A stretch of DNA of 64,000 nucleotides from Streptomyces aureocirculatus (GTDB taxonomy: Bacteria > Actinomycetota > Actinomycetes > Streptomycetales > Streptomycetaceae). Of the stretch, positions 52,032 through 61,472 are shown one piece after another. The position numbers were made by a program, and so were the translations under genes. Below the pieces are notes generated by a model. That model was not told the origin of the DNA. It saw only the letters and a list, made by a program, of their open reading frames with translations, and ran no database searches. How positions within the stretch are numbered: the stretch's first letter is position 1; every line of letters begins with the position of its first letter. The stretch spans positions 1-64,000 of the forward strand of contig NZ_JOAP01000007.1 in assembly GCF_000720475.1 (NCBI RefSeq), written 5' to 3'.

Positions 52032-53483
52032 TTACTTGGTCAGGTCGGCCGCTTCGCGGTCCTGCTTGCGGCGGATCGCGTACCAGCCGACGGTGAGGCC
52101 CGCCGCCACGATCGGGATGAGGAAGAGCGTCTTGCGGCCCACCTCGGCGTCCTTCCACATCAGGCCGAGCACGGCGAGCAGGAAGGCGATCGTGACGTAC
52201 TGCGTGACACCGCTGCCCGGAAGCCGGAAGTCCGGCCTGGTCAGGTGGCCCTCCTTGGCCCTGCGGACGAAGGCCAGGTGGCACACCATGATGCTGATCC
52301 AGGTGCCGATGATGCCGAGCGAGGCCACGTTCAGGACGATCTCGAAGGCCTTGTCCGGCACGACGCGGTTGAGTGCGACGCCGAGGACACCCACCGAGGC
52401 GGTGAGCAGGATGCCGCCGTAGGGCACCTGGTTGCGGTTCATCCTGGCCGTGAACTTCGGCGCCGAGCCCGCCATGGCCATGGAGCGCAGGATGCGTCCG
52501 GTGGAGTACAGGCCGGAGTTCAGCGAGGACATGGCCGCCGTGAGGACGACGAAGTTCATGACGTCGCCGGCACCTGAGACACCGATCTTGGAGAGCACGG
52601 TGACGAAGGGGCTCTCGTCGGCGGAGTACATCGTGCCGGGGAGCAGCAGCGCGAGCAGCACGACCGAGCCGACGTAGAAGACACCGACACGCCACATGAT
52701 CGAGTTCACCGCGCGCGGGACGACCTTCTGCGGGTCCTTGGTCTCACCCGCGGCGACACCGACCAGCTCCAGGGACGCGTACGCGAAGACGACACCCTGG
52801 AGCACGATCACGACCGGCATCAAGCCGTTCGGCAGGAAGCCGCCGTGGTCGGTGATCATGTTCAGGCCGGGCTTCTCGCCGCCCACGTCGTGCTGCGTGG
52901 AGACCAGGAAGATGCCGACGAACATGAAGGCCACGAGCGCCGCGACCTTGATGATCGAGAACCAGAACTCCATCTCGCCGAACCACTTCACGGAGATCAG
53001 GTTCACGGCGAGGACCACGGCGAGCGCGGCGAGGGCGAGCGCCCACTGCGGGATGTCGGTGAAGAAGCTCCAGTAGTGCGTGTAGAGCGCGATGGCCGTG
53101 ATGTCGGCGATGCAGGTGGTCGACCAGTTGAGGAAGTACATCCAGCCGGCGACGTAGGCACCCTTCTCGCCCAGGAACTCACGGGCGTAACTCACGAAGG
53201 AGCCGGACGAGGGCCGGTAGAGGACCATCTCGCCGAGGGCGCGGACCACGAAGAACGCGACGATGCCGCACACGAGGTACGCGACGGCGAGGGCGGGCCC
53301 CGCCGAGTGGAGGCGGCCACCCGCCCCGAGGAACAGGCCGGTGCCGATCGCGCCACCGATCGCGATCATGTTGACGTGGCGGGCCTTGAGGTCCTTGCTG
53401 TAACCGGCGTCGCCCGCGTCCGCGGGGGCGGCCTGGGACGCGTTGCGGGCGTCCGTGGCCGTGTCTACGGCGTCGTTGCTCAC
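52032..53483 (-). CDS. APC-family amino acid permease (GABA/aromatic/basic amino-acid type)
   Basis: Proton-coupled permease of 483 residues and 12 predicted helices. The first helix has the family signature MIAIGGAIGTGLFLGAGG, followed by GPALAVAYLVCGIVAFFVVRALGEM and SGSFVSYAREFLG; later blocks include FAYASLELVGVAAGET and AMSSLNSGLYSTGRILRSMA. These match the AnsP/GabP/ProY subgroup. GTG 53483 is the only start close to the conserved region; its ribosome site is weak. The Asp/Ala-rich cytosolic N-terminus (VSNDAVDTATDARNASQAAP) precedes the transporter. Substrate not readable. Confidence 0.9.
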   Translation of the reverse strand: MSNDAVDTATDARNASQAAPADAGDAGYSKDLKARHVNMIAIGGAIGTGLFLGAGGRLHSAGPALAVAYLVCGIVAFFVVRALGEMVLYRPSSGSFVSYAREFLGEKGAYVAGWMYFLNWSTTCIADITAIALYTHYWSFFTDIPQWALALAALAVVLAVNLISVKWFGEMEFWFSIIKVAALVAFMFVGIFLVSTQHDVGGEKPGLNMITDHGGFLPNGLMPVVIVLQGVVFAYASLELVGVAAGETKDPQKVVPRAVNSIMWRVGVFYVGSVVLLALLLPGTMYSADESPFVTVLSKIGVSGAGDVMNFVVLTAAMSSLNSGLYSTGRILRSMAMAGSAPKFTARMNRNQVPYGGILLTASVGVLGVALNRVVPDKAFEIVLNVASLGIIGTWISIMVCHLAFVRRAKEGHLTRPDFRLPGSGVTQYVTIAFLLAVLGLMWKDAEVGRKTLFLIPIVAAGLTVGWYAIRRKQDREAADLTK

Positions 53484-53665
53484 GTGGAAGATCCACTCTG
53501 TGGTGCCCGGAAGAGGTTCCGGGGTCCGGATGTGCTGCGGGCCGCCACACCCCTGACGTGGGCGAACCAACGCGACACCTTCCCCCACAGCCCCCTCCGG
53601 ATGCGGTGGCACAGATCACATAGCGGCACTTCTCACATGGTGATCGCCCTCTGTACAGCCGCGCG

Positions 53666-55426
53666 TCAGGCGGTGTAAAGGTCCTCGATGGCGTCCCGGT
53701 ACCTGTCCCTGATGACCCTGCGGCGCAGCTTCAGGGACGGCGTCAGCTCACCGGTCTCCGGGCCCCACTCCTGCGCGAGGAGCCGATACCGCTTGATCTG
53801 CTCGGTGCGGTTGAGGCGCGCGTTGGCCGCCTCGACGGCGCGGGCGATCTCCTGCCGTACGGCGGGGTGGTCCACCAGGGCGGTTCCGGCGCCTTGATCG
53901 GTTCCGGCGCCTGTGGGGCCGCCCGGGACCTCGATGCCGTGGGCCGCGGCCCACGCCTCGGTCATCTCCGGGTCCAGGACGAGCAGCGCCACCAGATAGG
54001 AGCGGCCGTCGCCGTGGACCAGGGCCTGGCCGATGAGCGGGTGCTCCTTGAGGGTGTTCTCGACCAGGGCGGGCGCCACGTTCTTGCCCGTGGACGTCAC
54101 GATGATCTCTTTCTTGCGGTCGGTGATCCACAGGAAGCCGTCGCAGACGAAGGGGCCGCGCACCATGATCTCGCCGTCGTCGGCGACGCGTACCTCCATG
54201 CCGTCGAGGGGCTTTCCCACCGAGCCGAGCCGGAAGGCGCCGGGCCCGTTGGTGGTGACCACGCCCGTCGTCTCGGTCAGCCCCCAGGCGTCCATGACCA
54301 CCAGGCCGAACCCGGCCCAGAACCGGGCCACGTCCACCGGCATCGGCGCCGCCGCGCTCGCCGTCCACCGCAGCCTGTCGAACCCGGCGAGGGCGAGCAG
54401 CGGGTCGAGCACCCGCTCCTTGGCCTCGCGGTAGGCCGCAGCCAGGTCCGCCGGAGGTTCCTGGCCGCGCTCACGGCAGTCCACGTACGCGCGTGCCGTC
54501 CCGCCCGCGTCCTCGATCACCCGGCGGCGCTCCTCGGGCAGCCCGGCGAGCGCGGCCCGCACGGCCGCGGCGAGCTTCTCCCACACCCGGGGCACACCGA
54601 AGAACTCCTGCGGACGCAACTCCCGTGCCATGGCTCCCACTCGGGCCGGGTCCGGGCACATGTGGACCTCGGACGCGCGCAGCAGCGGCAGATAGATCCC
54701 GAGCATGCGCTCGGCGATGTGCGCGAACGGCAGATAGCAGATGTGGCCCGCCTGCCCCTGGAACTCGATCGCGGCGTCCAGGGCGAGGCCGTTGCCGATG
54801 ACGTTGCGGTGCGTCATGCGCACGCCCTTGGGGTCGCCGGTGGTGCCCGAGGTGTAGACGACGGTCAGCGGGTCCGTGGCCGCGCACTCCTGCCAGCCCT
54901 TGTCGAAGGCCTCCGGGTCCAGGAGCCGCGTACCGGCGGCGAGCACGGACGCGTAGGTGCGGTGCGGTCCCGCGGCGGCCGCGTCGACGACGACCAACTG
55001 CTCGAGGGGCGCCGTCGCGTCCTCGACGAGGGGCTCCCAGCGCGGCAGCTCCCGTGCGCCCTCCACGATCGCGAACCGGGCCCGGCTGTGCCGGACGATG
55101 TGCGCGATCTGGCCGGGCGCCGACGTGTTGTACACGGTGACGGGGACGGCGCCCAGGTGGACCAGGGCGACATCGCTCAGCCAGTGCTCGGGGCGGTTGG
55201 CCATCATCATCAGGACGTGCTCGCCGCGCCGGACGCCGAGCGCCGCGTACCCGGTGGCGAGCGCCGCGACCTCGCGGCGCACCTCGCTCCAGGTGAGCGT
55301 CGTCCAGGCGGCGTCCTCGCGCCAGGAGAGCGCGGGCAGGTCCGGATGGTCCTCGGCGTTGCGGAGCAGCAGGGCGGGGAAGGTGATGTCGGCCGGGTCC
55401 CCGGGAAGTCGCGGGATCGAGGTCAT
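53666..55426 (-). CDS. Long-chain fatty acid-CoA ligase (AMP-binding)
   Basis: Activates a fatty acid to acyl-CoA through an acyl-adenylate, 586 residues. ATG 55426 has GGAGGCGG seven bases upstream. Motifs: phosphate loop VYTSGTTGDPKG, fatty-acid gate YLPFAHIAERM, adenine block WGLTETTG, and the hinge ITDRKKEIIVTSTGKNVAP. The closing LTPSLKLRRRVI holds the catalytic Lys region of long-chain ligases. It is divergent from a MerR-type regulator and stands beside beta-oxidation genes, so it is probably co-regulated with them. Confidence 0.93.
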   Translation of the reverse strand: MTSIPRLPGDPADITFPALLLRNAEDHPDLPALSWREDAAWTTLTWSEVRREVAALATGYAALGVRRGEHVLMMMANRPEHWLSDVALVHLGAVPVTVYNTSAPGQIAHIVRHSRARFAIVEGARELPRWEPLVEDATAPLEQLVVVDAAAAGPHRTYASVLAAGTRLLDPEAFDKGWQECAATDPLTVVYTSGTTGDPKGVRMTHRNVIGNGLALDAAIEFQGQAGHICYLPFAHIAERMLGIYLPLLRASEVHMCPDPARVGAMARELRPQEFFGVPRVWEKLAAAVRAALAGLPEERRRVIEDAGGTARAYVDCRERGQEPPADLAAAYREAKERVLDPLLALAGFDRLRWTASAAAPMPVDVARFWAGFGLVVMDAWGLTETTGVVTTNGPGAFRLGSVGKPLDGMEVRVADDGEIMVRGPFVCDGFLWITDRKKEIIVTSTGKNVAPALVENTLKEHPLIGQALVHGDGRSYLVALLVLDPEMTEAWAAAHGIEVPGGPTGAGTDQGAGTALVDHPAVRQEIARAVEAANARLNRTEQIKRYRLLAQEWGPETGELTPSLKLRRRVIRDRYRDAIEDLYTA

Positions 55427-55492
55427 GGAACCGCCTCCTGACACCGTCGGTTGGCCTTCGACTACGTGGCGTGACTGGCCCGGAGGCTTTCA

Positions 55493-55520
55493 CAACAGTG
55501 GTGGCACAGCAATACTGTTG
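55493..55520. promoter_or_regulatory. Inverted repeat between ligase and MerR genes
   Basis: CAACAGT (55493-55499) and ACTGTTG (55514-55520) form a 7-bp dyad with a 14-base spacer in the divergent gap. MerR-type regulators bind such dyads inside promoters. The assignment to this regulator is from position only. Confidence 0.5.
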
Positions 55521-55559
55521 CACCGCATTGATGCACGGCAGGGGAGGTGGCGCGCCGCC

Positions 55560-56468
55560 ATGACGACGGGCACGGACGAGCCGACGGGCACGGGGCAGCC
55601 GACGCGGGCGGAGGCGGCGGCGTACGCGAAGGATGCCGCGTACGCGGAGGAATCGGCGTACGCAGAGGAAGTGGCGGGCGCGGAGGAAGTGGCGGGCGCG
55701 GAGGAAGTGGCGGGCGCGGAGGAAGTGGCGGGCGCGGAGGAAGTGGCGGGCGTGGAGGAGTCGACGTACACGGTCGACGAGCTGGCCGCGCGGGCGGGCG
55801 TCACGGTCCGCACGATCCGCTTCTACAGCACGAAGGGGCTGCTGCCCCCGCCGGTGATCGGCCCGCGCCGCGTGGGCCACTACGGCCCCGGGCACCTCTC
55901 GCGTCTCGCCCTCATCGAGGAGTTGCAGCACCAGGGGATGACGCTCGCCGCGATCGAGCGCTATCTGGAGCAGTTGCCGCCCGGCCTGAGCGCGCACGAC
56001 CTCGCCATCCACCGTGCGGTGGTGGCGTCGTGGGCGCCGGACGCGCCGGAGGACATGTCCCGTGCGCAACTGGAGCGCCGGGCGGGCCGGGCGCTCTCGG
56101 ACGAGGACCTGGAGCGGCTCGCGGCGATGGGGGTGGCCGCCGCCCGCGACGGGGACGCCGACCAACTGCGGGTGGACACCGGCCTCCTCCGCCTGGGCGT
56201 GCAGTTGCTCGGCGTGCCCATCGCCCACGAGACGATCCTGGCCTCGCGGACCGTGCTCATGGAGCACGCGCGCTCGGCGGCGCACGAGCTGTCGCGGCTG
56301 TTCCGCGACGAGGTGTCGGACTGCCGGGAGCGCGAGTCCGACCCCGAGCACGTCGCGGCGATGCGGTCCCTCTCGGCACACATGCAGCCGATGGTGGTGC
56401 AGGCACTGGTCACGGCGTTCCAGCGGTCGCTGAAGGAGGAGCTGAGGGAGTGGCTCAAGGAGAGCTGA
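55560..56468 (+). CDS. MerR-family regulator with repeated N-terminal extension
   Basis: A 302-residue regulator from ATG 55560. The first ~65 residues are a repetitive acidic extension: Ala/Glu/Tyr-rich, then five copies of AEEVAG encoded by an 18-bp minisatellite (55662-55751). The HTH follows (TVDELAARAGVTVRTIRFYSTKG, GHLSRLALIEELQ), with the MerR pattern and a MerR-type coupling helix (GMTLAAIERYLEQLP). The long C-terminal helical part (~170 residues) is probably an acyl-CoA or other ligand domain. It is divergent from the fatty-acid ligase, which it probably controls. Confidence 0.87.
   Translation: MTTGTDEPTGTGQPTRAEAAAYAKDAAYAEESAYAEEVAGAEEVAGAEEVAGAEEVAGAEEVAGVEESTYTVDELAARAGVTVRTIRFYSTKGLLPPPVIGPRRVGHYGPGHLSRLALIEELQHQGMTLAAIERYLEQLPPGLSAHDLAIHRAVVASWAPDAPEDMSRAQLERRAGRALSDEDLERLAAMGVAAARDGDADQLRVDTGLLRLGVQLLGVPIAHETILASRTVLMEHARSAAHELSRLFRDEVSDCRERESDPEHVAAMRSLSAHMQPMVVQALVTAFQRSLKEELREWLKES
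55662..55751. repeat. Coding minisatellite, 5 x 18 bp, in the MerR gene
   Basis: Five copies of GCGGAGGAAGTGGCGGGC (first copy GCAGAGG...), each AEEVAG. The 18-bp unit keeps frame, so copy number can change without breaking the regulator. Confidence 0.92.
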
Positions 56469-56479
56469 GGGCACCCTGA

Positions 56480-56511
56480 GGGAGTGGCTCGACGAGACCC
56501 GAGCCACTCCC
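56480..56511. terminator. Bidirectional hairpin between MerR and fadB genes
   Basis: A 12-bp stem GGGAGTGGCTCG / CGAGCCACTCCC with an 8-base loop between convergent genes. Confidence 0.75.
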
Positions 56512-56549
56512 CCGAACCCGGCAGCCACTCCCCCCGCGTGCGGCGCCGG

Positions 56550-58745
56550 TCAGGCGGCGTCGCTGAACCGCTCGCCCCGCTCCGCCTTCTCGACGAGCAG
56601 CGCGGGCGGCGTGAACCGCTCGCCGTAGCGCTCGGCGAGCTCCCGCGCGCGGGCCACGAACGCGGGCAGCCCGGCGCCGTCCCCGTAGCCGTTGATGTAC
56701 TGCAGGACGCCGCCCGTCCAGCCGGGGAAGCCGATGCCGAAGATGGAGCCGATGTTGGCGTCGGCCACCGACGTCAGGACGCCCTCTTCGAGGAGGCGCA
56801 CGGTGTCGAGGGCCTCCGAGAAGAGCATCCGCTCCTTCATGTCGTCGAACGGGATGCTGTGCCCGGGCCGGGTGAAGTGCTCGCGCAGGCCCGGCCAGAG
56901 GCCCGCGCGCCTGCCGTCGTCGCCGTAGTCGTAGAAGCCCTTGCCGCCGCTGCGCCCGGTGCGGCCGAACTCGTCGACCAGGCGGTCGATGACGGCCTCG
57001 GCGGGGTGCGTGTCCCAGGTGCCGCCCGCTTCCTCGATCGCCCGCTTGGACTCGTTGCGGATCTTGCGGGGGAGGGTGAGCGTCAGCTCGTCCATCAGGG
57101 ACAGGACCTTCGCCGGGTAGCCCGCCTGGGCGGCGGCCTGCTCGATCGAAGCGGGCTCGATGCCCTCGCCGATCATGGCGACGCCCTCGTTGATGAAGTG
57201 CCCGATGACGCGCGAGGTGAAGAAGCCACGCGAGTCGTTGACGACGATGGGCGTCTTGTTGATCCGGCGTACGAGGTCGAAGGCGCGGGCGAGTGCCTCG
57301 TCGCCGGTGCGCTCGCCCTTGATGATCTCCACGAGCGGCATCTTGTCGACGGGCGAGAAGAAGTGCAGGCCGATGAAGTCGACGGGACGGGCGACGCCGT
57401 CGGCGAGCAGGGAGATGGGCAGCGTCGAGGTGTTGGAGCACAGCAGCGCGTCCGGCGCGACGACGTCCTGGATCTCCTGGAACACCTTGTGCTTGAGCGC
57501 CGTGTCCTCGAAGACCGCCTCGATCACCGCGTCACAGCCCGCGAGCTGCTGCGGGTCGGCGGTCGGCGTGATGCGGGCGAGCAGCGCGTCGGCCTTCTCC
57601 TGGGTGGTGCGGCCCCGGGAGACGGCCTTGGCGCACAGCTTCTCCGAGTAGCCCTTGCCCTTGGCCGCGGCCTCGGCGGAGACGTCCTTGAGCACGACGT
57701 CGATACCGGCACGGGCGCAGGAGTAGGCGATGCCCGCCCCCATCATCCCGGCGCCGAGCACGGCGACCTTGCGGACCGTGCGGGACTCGATGCCCTGGGG
57801 CCGGTTGGCGCCGGAGTTGACGGCCTGGAGGTCGAAGAAGAACGCCTGGATCATGTTCTTGGAGACCTGTCCCGTGACCAGCTCGGTGAAGTACCGGGCC
57901 TCGATGGTCTGAGCGGTCTCGAAGTCGACCTGGGAGCCCTCGACGGCGGCCGCGAGGATGTTGCGCGGCGCCGGGTAGGGGGCGCCGGCCAACTGCTTCT
58001 TCAGGTTCGCGGGGAACGCGGGCAGGTTGGCGGCGAACTTGGGGTTCGCCGGGGAGCCGCCGGGGATGCGGTAGCCGGGCACGTCCCAGGGCTGCTGCGA
58101 CTCGGGGTGGGCGTCGATGAAGGCGCGGGCCATGCCCAGCATCTCCTCCGTCGTCGTGGCCACCTCGTGGACGAGGCCGTTCTCCAGGGCCCGCCGCGGG
58201 GAGTACTGGGTGCCCTGGAGCAGGACCTTGAGGAGCGCGTCGGTGATGCCCATGAGGCGTACGGTGCGGGTGACGCCGCCGCCCGCGGGCAGCAGGCCGA
58301 GGGTGACCTCGGGCAGGCCGATCTTCGAACCCGGCGCGTCGAGCGCGACCCGGTGGTGGCTGGCGAGCGCGATCTCGTAACCGCCGCCGAGGGCCGCGCC
58401 GTTGAGGGCGGCGACGACGGGCTTGCCGAGGGTCTCGATGCGGCGCAGCGAGTTCTTGATGGCGGCGCCCGCCTCGAACGCCTGCCGGGCGTTCTCGGGG
58501 CCGACCTGGATCATCTCCTTGAGGTCGCCGCCCGCGAAGAAGGTCTTCTTGGCGGAGGTGTAGATGAAGCCGCGGATCGCGTCCTTGTCCGCCTGGACGG
58601 CGGCTTCGGCGCGGTCGGCGATCGCGGCGATGGAGTCCTTGAACGCCTGGTTCATGGTGTTCGCGGACTGGTTCGGATCGTCGAGGACGAGGGTGACGAT
58701 GCCCGTGTCGTCCTGTTCCCAGCGGATGGTGGTGCTCTTGGTCAT
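56550..58745 (-). CDS. fadB: Fatty-acid oxidation multienzyme: enoyl-CoA hydratase + 3-hydroxyacyl-CoA dehydrogenase
   Basis: Bifunctional beta-oxidation alpha subunit, 731 residues. ATG 58745 has GGAGACATAGAC upstream. The N-terminal crotonase domain has AGGDLKEM, GAALGGGYEIALASHHRVA and IGLPEVTLGLLPAGGGVTR, with both catalytic Glu regions. The dehydrogenase begins near residue 335 with VAVLGAGMMGAGIAYSCARAG and has the catalytic His in GLHFFSPV and Glu in VEIIKGE; the C-terminal helical domain is intact. It makes 3-ketoacyl-CoA for the thiolase encoded just upstream in the same direction. Confidence 0.95.
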   Translation of the reverse strand: MTKSTTIRWEQDDTGIVTLVLDDPNQSANTMNQAFKDSIAAIADRAEAAVQADKDAIRGFIYTSAKKTFFAGGDLKEMIQVGPENARQAFEAGAAIKNSLRRIETLGKPVVAALNGAALGGGYEIALASHHRVALDAPGSKIGLPEVTLGLLPAGGGVTRTVRLMGITDALLKVLLQGTQYSPRRALENGLVHEVATTTEEMLGMARAFIDAHPESQQPWDVPGYRIPGGSPANPKFAANLPAFPANLKKQLAGAPYPAPRNILAAAVEGSQVDFETAQTIEARYFTELVTGQVSKNMIQAFFFDLQAVNSGANRPQGIESRTVRKVAVLGAGMMGAGIAYSCARAGIDVVLKDVSAEAAAKGKGYSEKLCAKAVSRGRTTQEKADALLARITPTADPQQLAGCDAVIEAVFEDTALKHKVFQEIQDVVAPDALLCSNTSTLPISLLADGVARPVDFIGLHFFSPVDKMPLVEIIKGERTGDEALARAFDLVRRINKTPIVVNDSRGFFTSRVIGHFINEGVAMIGEGIEPASIEQAAAQAGYPAKVLSLMDELTLTLPRKIRNESKRAIEEAGGTWDTHPAEAVIDRLVDEFGRTGRSGGKGFYDYGDDGRRAGLWPGLREHFTRPGHSIPFDDMKERMLFSEALDTVRLLEEGVLTSVADANIGSIFGIGFPGWTGGVLQYINGYGDGAGLPAFVARARELAERYGERFTPPALLVEKAERGERFSDAA

Positions 58746-58838
58746 GTCTATGTCTCCGTGAAGTCTGCGGGGGCCGTTGGCGGGCGGGAGGCGGAATCTG
58801 GGGAGGGGGGTGCGGACCGTGGCCGACCGGCCGCCGGT

Positions 58839-58948
58839 GGGGGCTGGTCGCGCAGTTCCCCGCGCCCCTGAAGGCCGCGCTGCGCGCGCCTTCATGAGGC
58901 GCGGCGGAGCCGCTCGCCTCAGGGGCGCGGGGAACCGCGCGAGCAACC
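58839..58948. repeat. Long palindromic intergenic element typical of Streptomyces
   Basis: The left arm (58839-58871, core GTTCCCCGCGCCCCTGA) and right arm (58919-58948, core TCAGGGGCGCGGGGAAC) are near-perfect complements of about 30 bp enclosing a second smaller hairpin. I recognise this GCGCAGTTCCCCGCGCCCCTG sequence as a dispersed element found between many Streptomyces genes. It may also end fadA transcription. Confidence 0.7.
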
Positions 58949-58996
58949 ACGTCGCGCCCGCGGCCGGCGACGCACAAATCCCCCCGCGGCGGAGCC

Positions 58997-60211
58997 CTAC
59001 ATACGCTCGACGATCGTGGCGATCCCCATGCCCCCGCCGACACACAGGGTGGCAAGCCCGTACCGCAGATCGCGCCGCTCGAGTTCGTCGACGAGCGTGC
59101 CGAGGATCATCGCACCGGTGGCGCCGAGCGGATGCCCGAGGGCGATGGCCCCGCCGTTGACGTTGACCTTGTCGAGGGACAGGCCCATGTCCTCGACGAA
59201 GCGCAGGACGACGGCGGCGAACGCCTCGTTGATCTCGACGAGGTCGATGTCGTCGATGCTCAGTCCGGCCTTGGCGAGCGCCTTGCGGGTGGCGGGCGCG
59301 GGTCCGGTGAGCATGATCAGCGGCTCGGACCCGGAGACGGCAGCGGAGACGACGCGGGCGCGCGGGGTCAGGCCGTACCGCTCGCCGACCTCCTTGGAGC
59401 CGATGGCGACGAGCGAGGCGCCGTCGACGATGCCCGAGGAGTTGCCCGCGTGGTGGACGTGGTCGATCTCCTCGATCCAGTGGTACTTCTGCAGCGCGAC
59501 CGCGTCGAACCCACCCATGTCGCCGATGTCCTTGAAGGACGGCTTCAGCCTGGCGAGGGAGTCGGCGGTGGTGCCGGGGCGCAGGTGCTCGTCGTGGTCG
59601 AGGACGGTGAGGCCGCTGCGGTCCTTGACCGGTACGACGGACCGCGCGAAGCGGCCTTCCTTCCAGGCGGTGGCGGCCCGCTCCTGGGACAGGGCCGCGT
59701 ACTCGTCGACGTCGCGCCTGCTGTAGCCCCCGATCGTGGCGATCAGGTCGGCGCCGATGCCCTGCGGCGCGAAGTTCGTGTCCCAGTTGGTCATCGGGTC
59801 GGCGAACCAGGCACCGCCGTCGGAGGCCATCGGCACCCGGGACATGGACTCGACGCCACCGGCGAGCACGAGGTCCTCCCAGCCCGAGCGGACCTTCATG
59901 GCGGCCATGTTGACCGCTTCGAGGCCCGAGGCACAGAAGCGGTTCTCCTGGACGCCCGCGACCGTGTCCGGCAGTCCGGCTGCGATGGCCGCGATCCGCG
60001 CGATGTCCGAGCCCTGGTCGCCGACCGGGCCGACCACACCGAGCACGATGTCGTCGACGGCGGCCGGGTCGAGGCCCGGGAAGCGGGCCCGGATCTCATG
60101 GATGAGACCGACGACGAGGTCGATCGGCTTGGTGCCGTGCAGGGCACCGTTCGCCTTGCCGCGTCCGCGCGGGGTGCGGATCGCGTCGTACACGTACGCT
60201 TCGGTGGTCAC
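58997..60211 (-). CDS. fadA: Acetyl-CoA C-acyltransferase (3-ketoacyl-CoA thiolase)
   Basis: Cleaves 3-ketoacyl-CoA with CoA to release acetyl-CoA, 404 residues. GTG 60211 follows AAAGGCACTGGC. Thiolase blocks are complete: acyl-accepting Cys in [22 protein letters not shown], then [11 protein letters not shown], the catalytic His in [15 protein letters not shown] and the second Cys in [13 protein letters not shown]. Together with the fadB product it forms a beta-oxidation pair; the two genes are 250 bp apart with a repeat element between. Confidence 0.96.
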   Translation of the reverse strand: MTTEAYVYDAIRTPRGRGKANGALHGTKPIDLVVGLIHEIRARFPGLDPAAVDDIVLGVVGPVGDQGSDIARIAAIAAGLPDTVAGVQENRFCASGLEAVNMAAMKVRSGWEDLVLAGGVESMSRVPMASDGGAWFADPMTNWDTNFAPQGIGADLIATIGGYSRRDVDEYAALSQERAATAWKEGRFARSVVPVKDRSGLTVLDHDEHLRPGTTADSLARLKPSFKDIGDMGGFDAVALQKYHWIEEIDHVHHAGNSSGIVDGASLVAIGSKEVGERYGLTPRARVVSAAVSGSEPLIMLTGPAPATRKALAKAGLSIDDIDLVEINEAFAAVVLRFVEDMGLSLDKVNVNGGAIALGHPLGATGAMILGTLVDELERRDLRYGLATLCVGGGMGIATIVERM

Positions 60212-60247
60212 GCCAGTGCCTTTCGAAGAAGTCGGTCCTGGAGGGGG

Positions 60248-61390
60248 TCAGGTGAGCAGGGAACGGCCGATGATCTCCTTCATGATCTCGGTCGTGCCGC
60301 CGTAGATGGTCTGGATGCGGCCGTCGGTGAACGCCTTGGCCACGCGGTACTCGGTCATGTAGCCGTAGCCGCCGTGCAGTTGCAGACAGCGGTCGGCGAC
60401 GCGCTTCTGCAGCTCGGTGGCCCACCACTTGGCCATGGAGGCGTGGACCGCGTCGAGTTCCCCGTTCGAGTGATCGACGATGCACCGGTCGAGGAACGCC
60501 CGTGTGACCGCGCACTCGGTGGCCATCTCCGCGATCTCGAAACGGATGTGCTGGAGCTTGGCCAGGGGGCGCCCGAAGGCCTCGCGCTCCTTGACGTACG
60601 CCGTGGTGATCTCCAGAAGGTGTTCGGCGGCGGCGATCCCGGCGACGGCGATGCCCATGCGCTCCTGCGCGAGGTTCGTCATCAGGTGTACGAAGGCGCC
60701 GTTGAGCTCGCCGAGCAGGTTCTCCTTGGGTACGCGTACGTCGTTGAAGAACAGTTCGGCGGTGTCCTGGGCCTTCTGGCCGATCTTGTCGAGGTTGCGG
60801 CCCCGCTCGAAACCGGGCGCGCCGCGCTCGACGACGAGCAGCGACAGGCCGTGCGCGCCCCCCTCGGGGGTGGTTTTGGCGACCACGACGACGAGGTCGG
60901 CGAGGATGCCGTTGGAGATGAACGTCTTGGAGCCGTTCAGGAGCCAGTGGTCGCCCATGTCCGTGGCCGTGGTGCGGATGCCCTGGAGGTCGGAGCCCGC
61001 GCCCGGCTCGGTCATGGCGATGGCCGTGATGGTCTCGCCGGTGCAGAAGCCGGGCAGCCAGCGGCGCTTCTGCCCGTCGGTGGCGAGACCCGTCAGATAG
61101 GGGCCGACGATGTCGTTGTGCAGGCCGACGGCCAGGCCCGCGGCGCCCGCGCGGGTGAACTCCTCGGCGAGGACGGCGGCGTAGCGGAAGTCGCCGTTCC
61201 CGCCGCCCCCGTACTCCTCGGGCACGGCGAGGCCGAGGAGCCCCTGGCGTCCGGCCGCGAGCCATGCCTCGCGGGAGACGACACCGTCCTTCTCCCACTG
61301 CTCGTAGTGCGGCGTCACCTCCTTGGCGAGGAAGGTGCGGACGGTCTCGCGGAACGCGTCGTGCTCGGCGGTGAAGATCTGCCGTTCCAT
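60248..61390 (-). CDS. Acyl-CoA dehydrogenase
   Basis: FAD-dependent enzyme introducing the alpha-beta double bond into acyl-CoA, 380 residues. Blocks: LGLAVPEEYGGGG, the FAD/substrate motifs ITAIAMTEPGAGSDLQGI and WLLNGSKTFISNG, QERMGIAVAGIAAAE, then the catalytic region LQLHGGYGYMTEYRVAKAFTDGRIQTIYGGTTEIMKEIIGRSL; the catalytic base is probably the Glu in GGTTEIM, as in short/medium-chain dehydrogenases. ATG 61390. It lies 37 bases upstream of fadA, likely in one transcript with it. Confidence 0.95.
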   Translation of the reverse strand: MERQIFTAEHDAFRETVRTFLAKEVTPHYEQWEKDGVVSREAWLAAGRQGLLGLAVPEEYGGGGNGDFRYAAVLAEEFTRAGAAGLAVGLHNDIVGPYLTGLATDGQKRRWLPGFCTGETITAIAMTEPGAGSDLQGIRTTATDMGDHWLLNGSKTFISNGILADLVVVVAKTTPEGGAHGLSLLVVERGAPGFERGRNLDKIGQKAQDTAELFFNDVRVPKENLLGELNGAFVHLMTNLAQERMGIAVAGIAAAEHLLEITTAYVKEREAFGRPLAKLQHIRFEIAEMATECAVTRAFLDRCIVDHSNGELDAVHASMAKWWATELQKRVADRCLQLHGGYGYMTEYRVAKAFTDGRIQTIYGGTTEIMKEIIGRSLLT

Positions 61391-61472
61391 GTGTGTGGCC
61401 TCCTCGGCCTCAAAGCCCAGCCCTTGCCGGTTTCGACGAGCTCGGCCGGTTCGGGTCCGGCCTGGACGACGT

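Noticed and set aside
55662..55751. Regular repeats resembling a CRISPR array
   Set aside because: Contiguous 18-bp coding repeats inside a MerR gene, without spacers.
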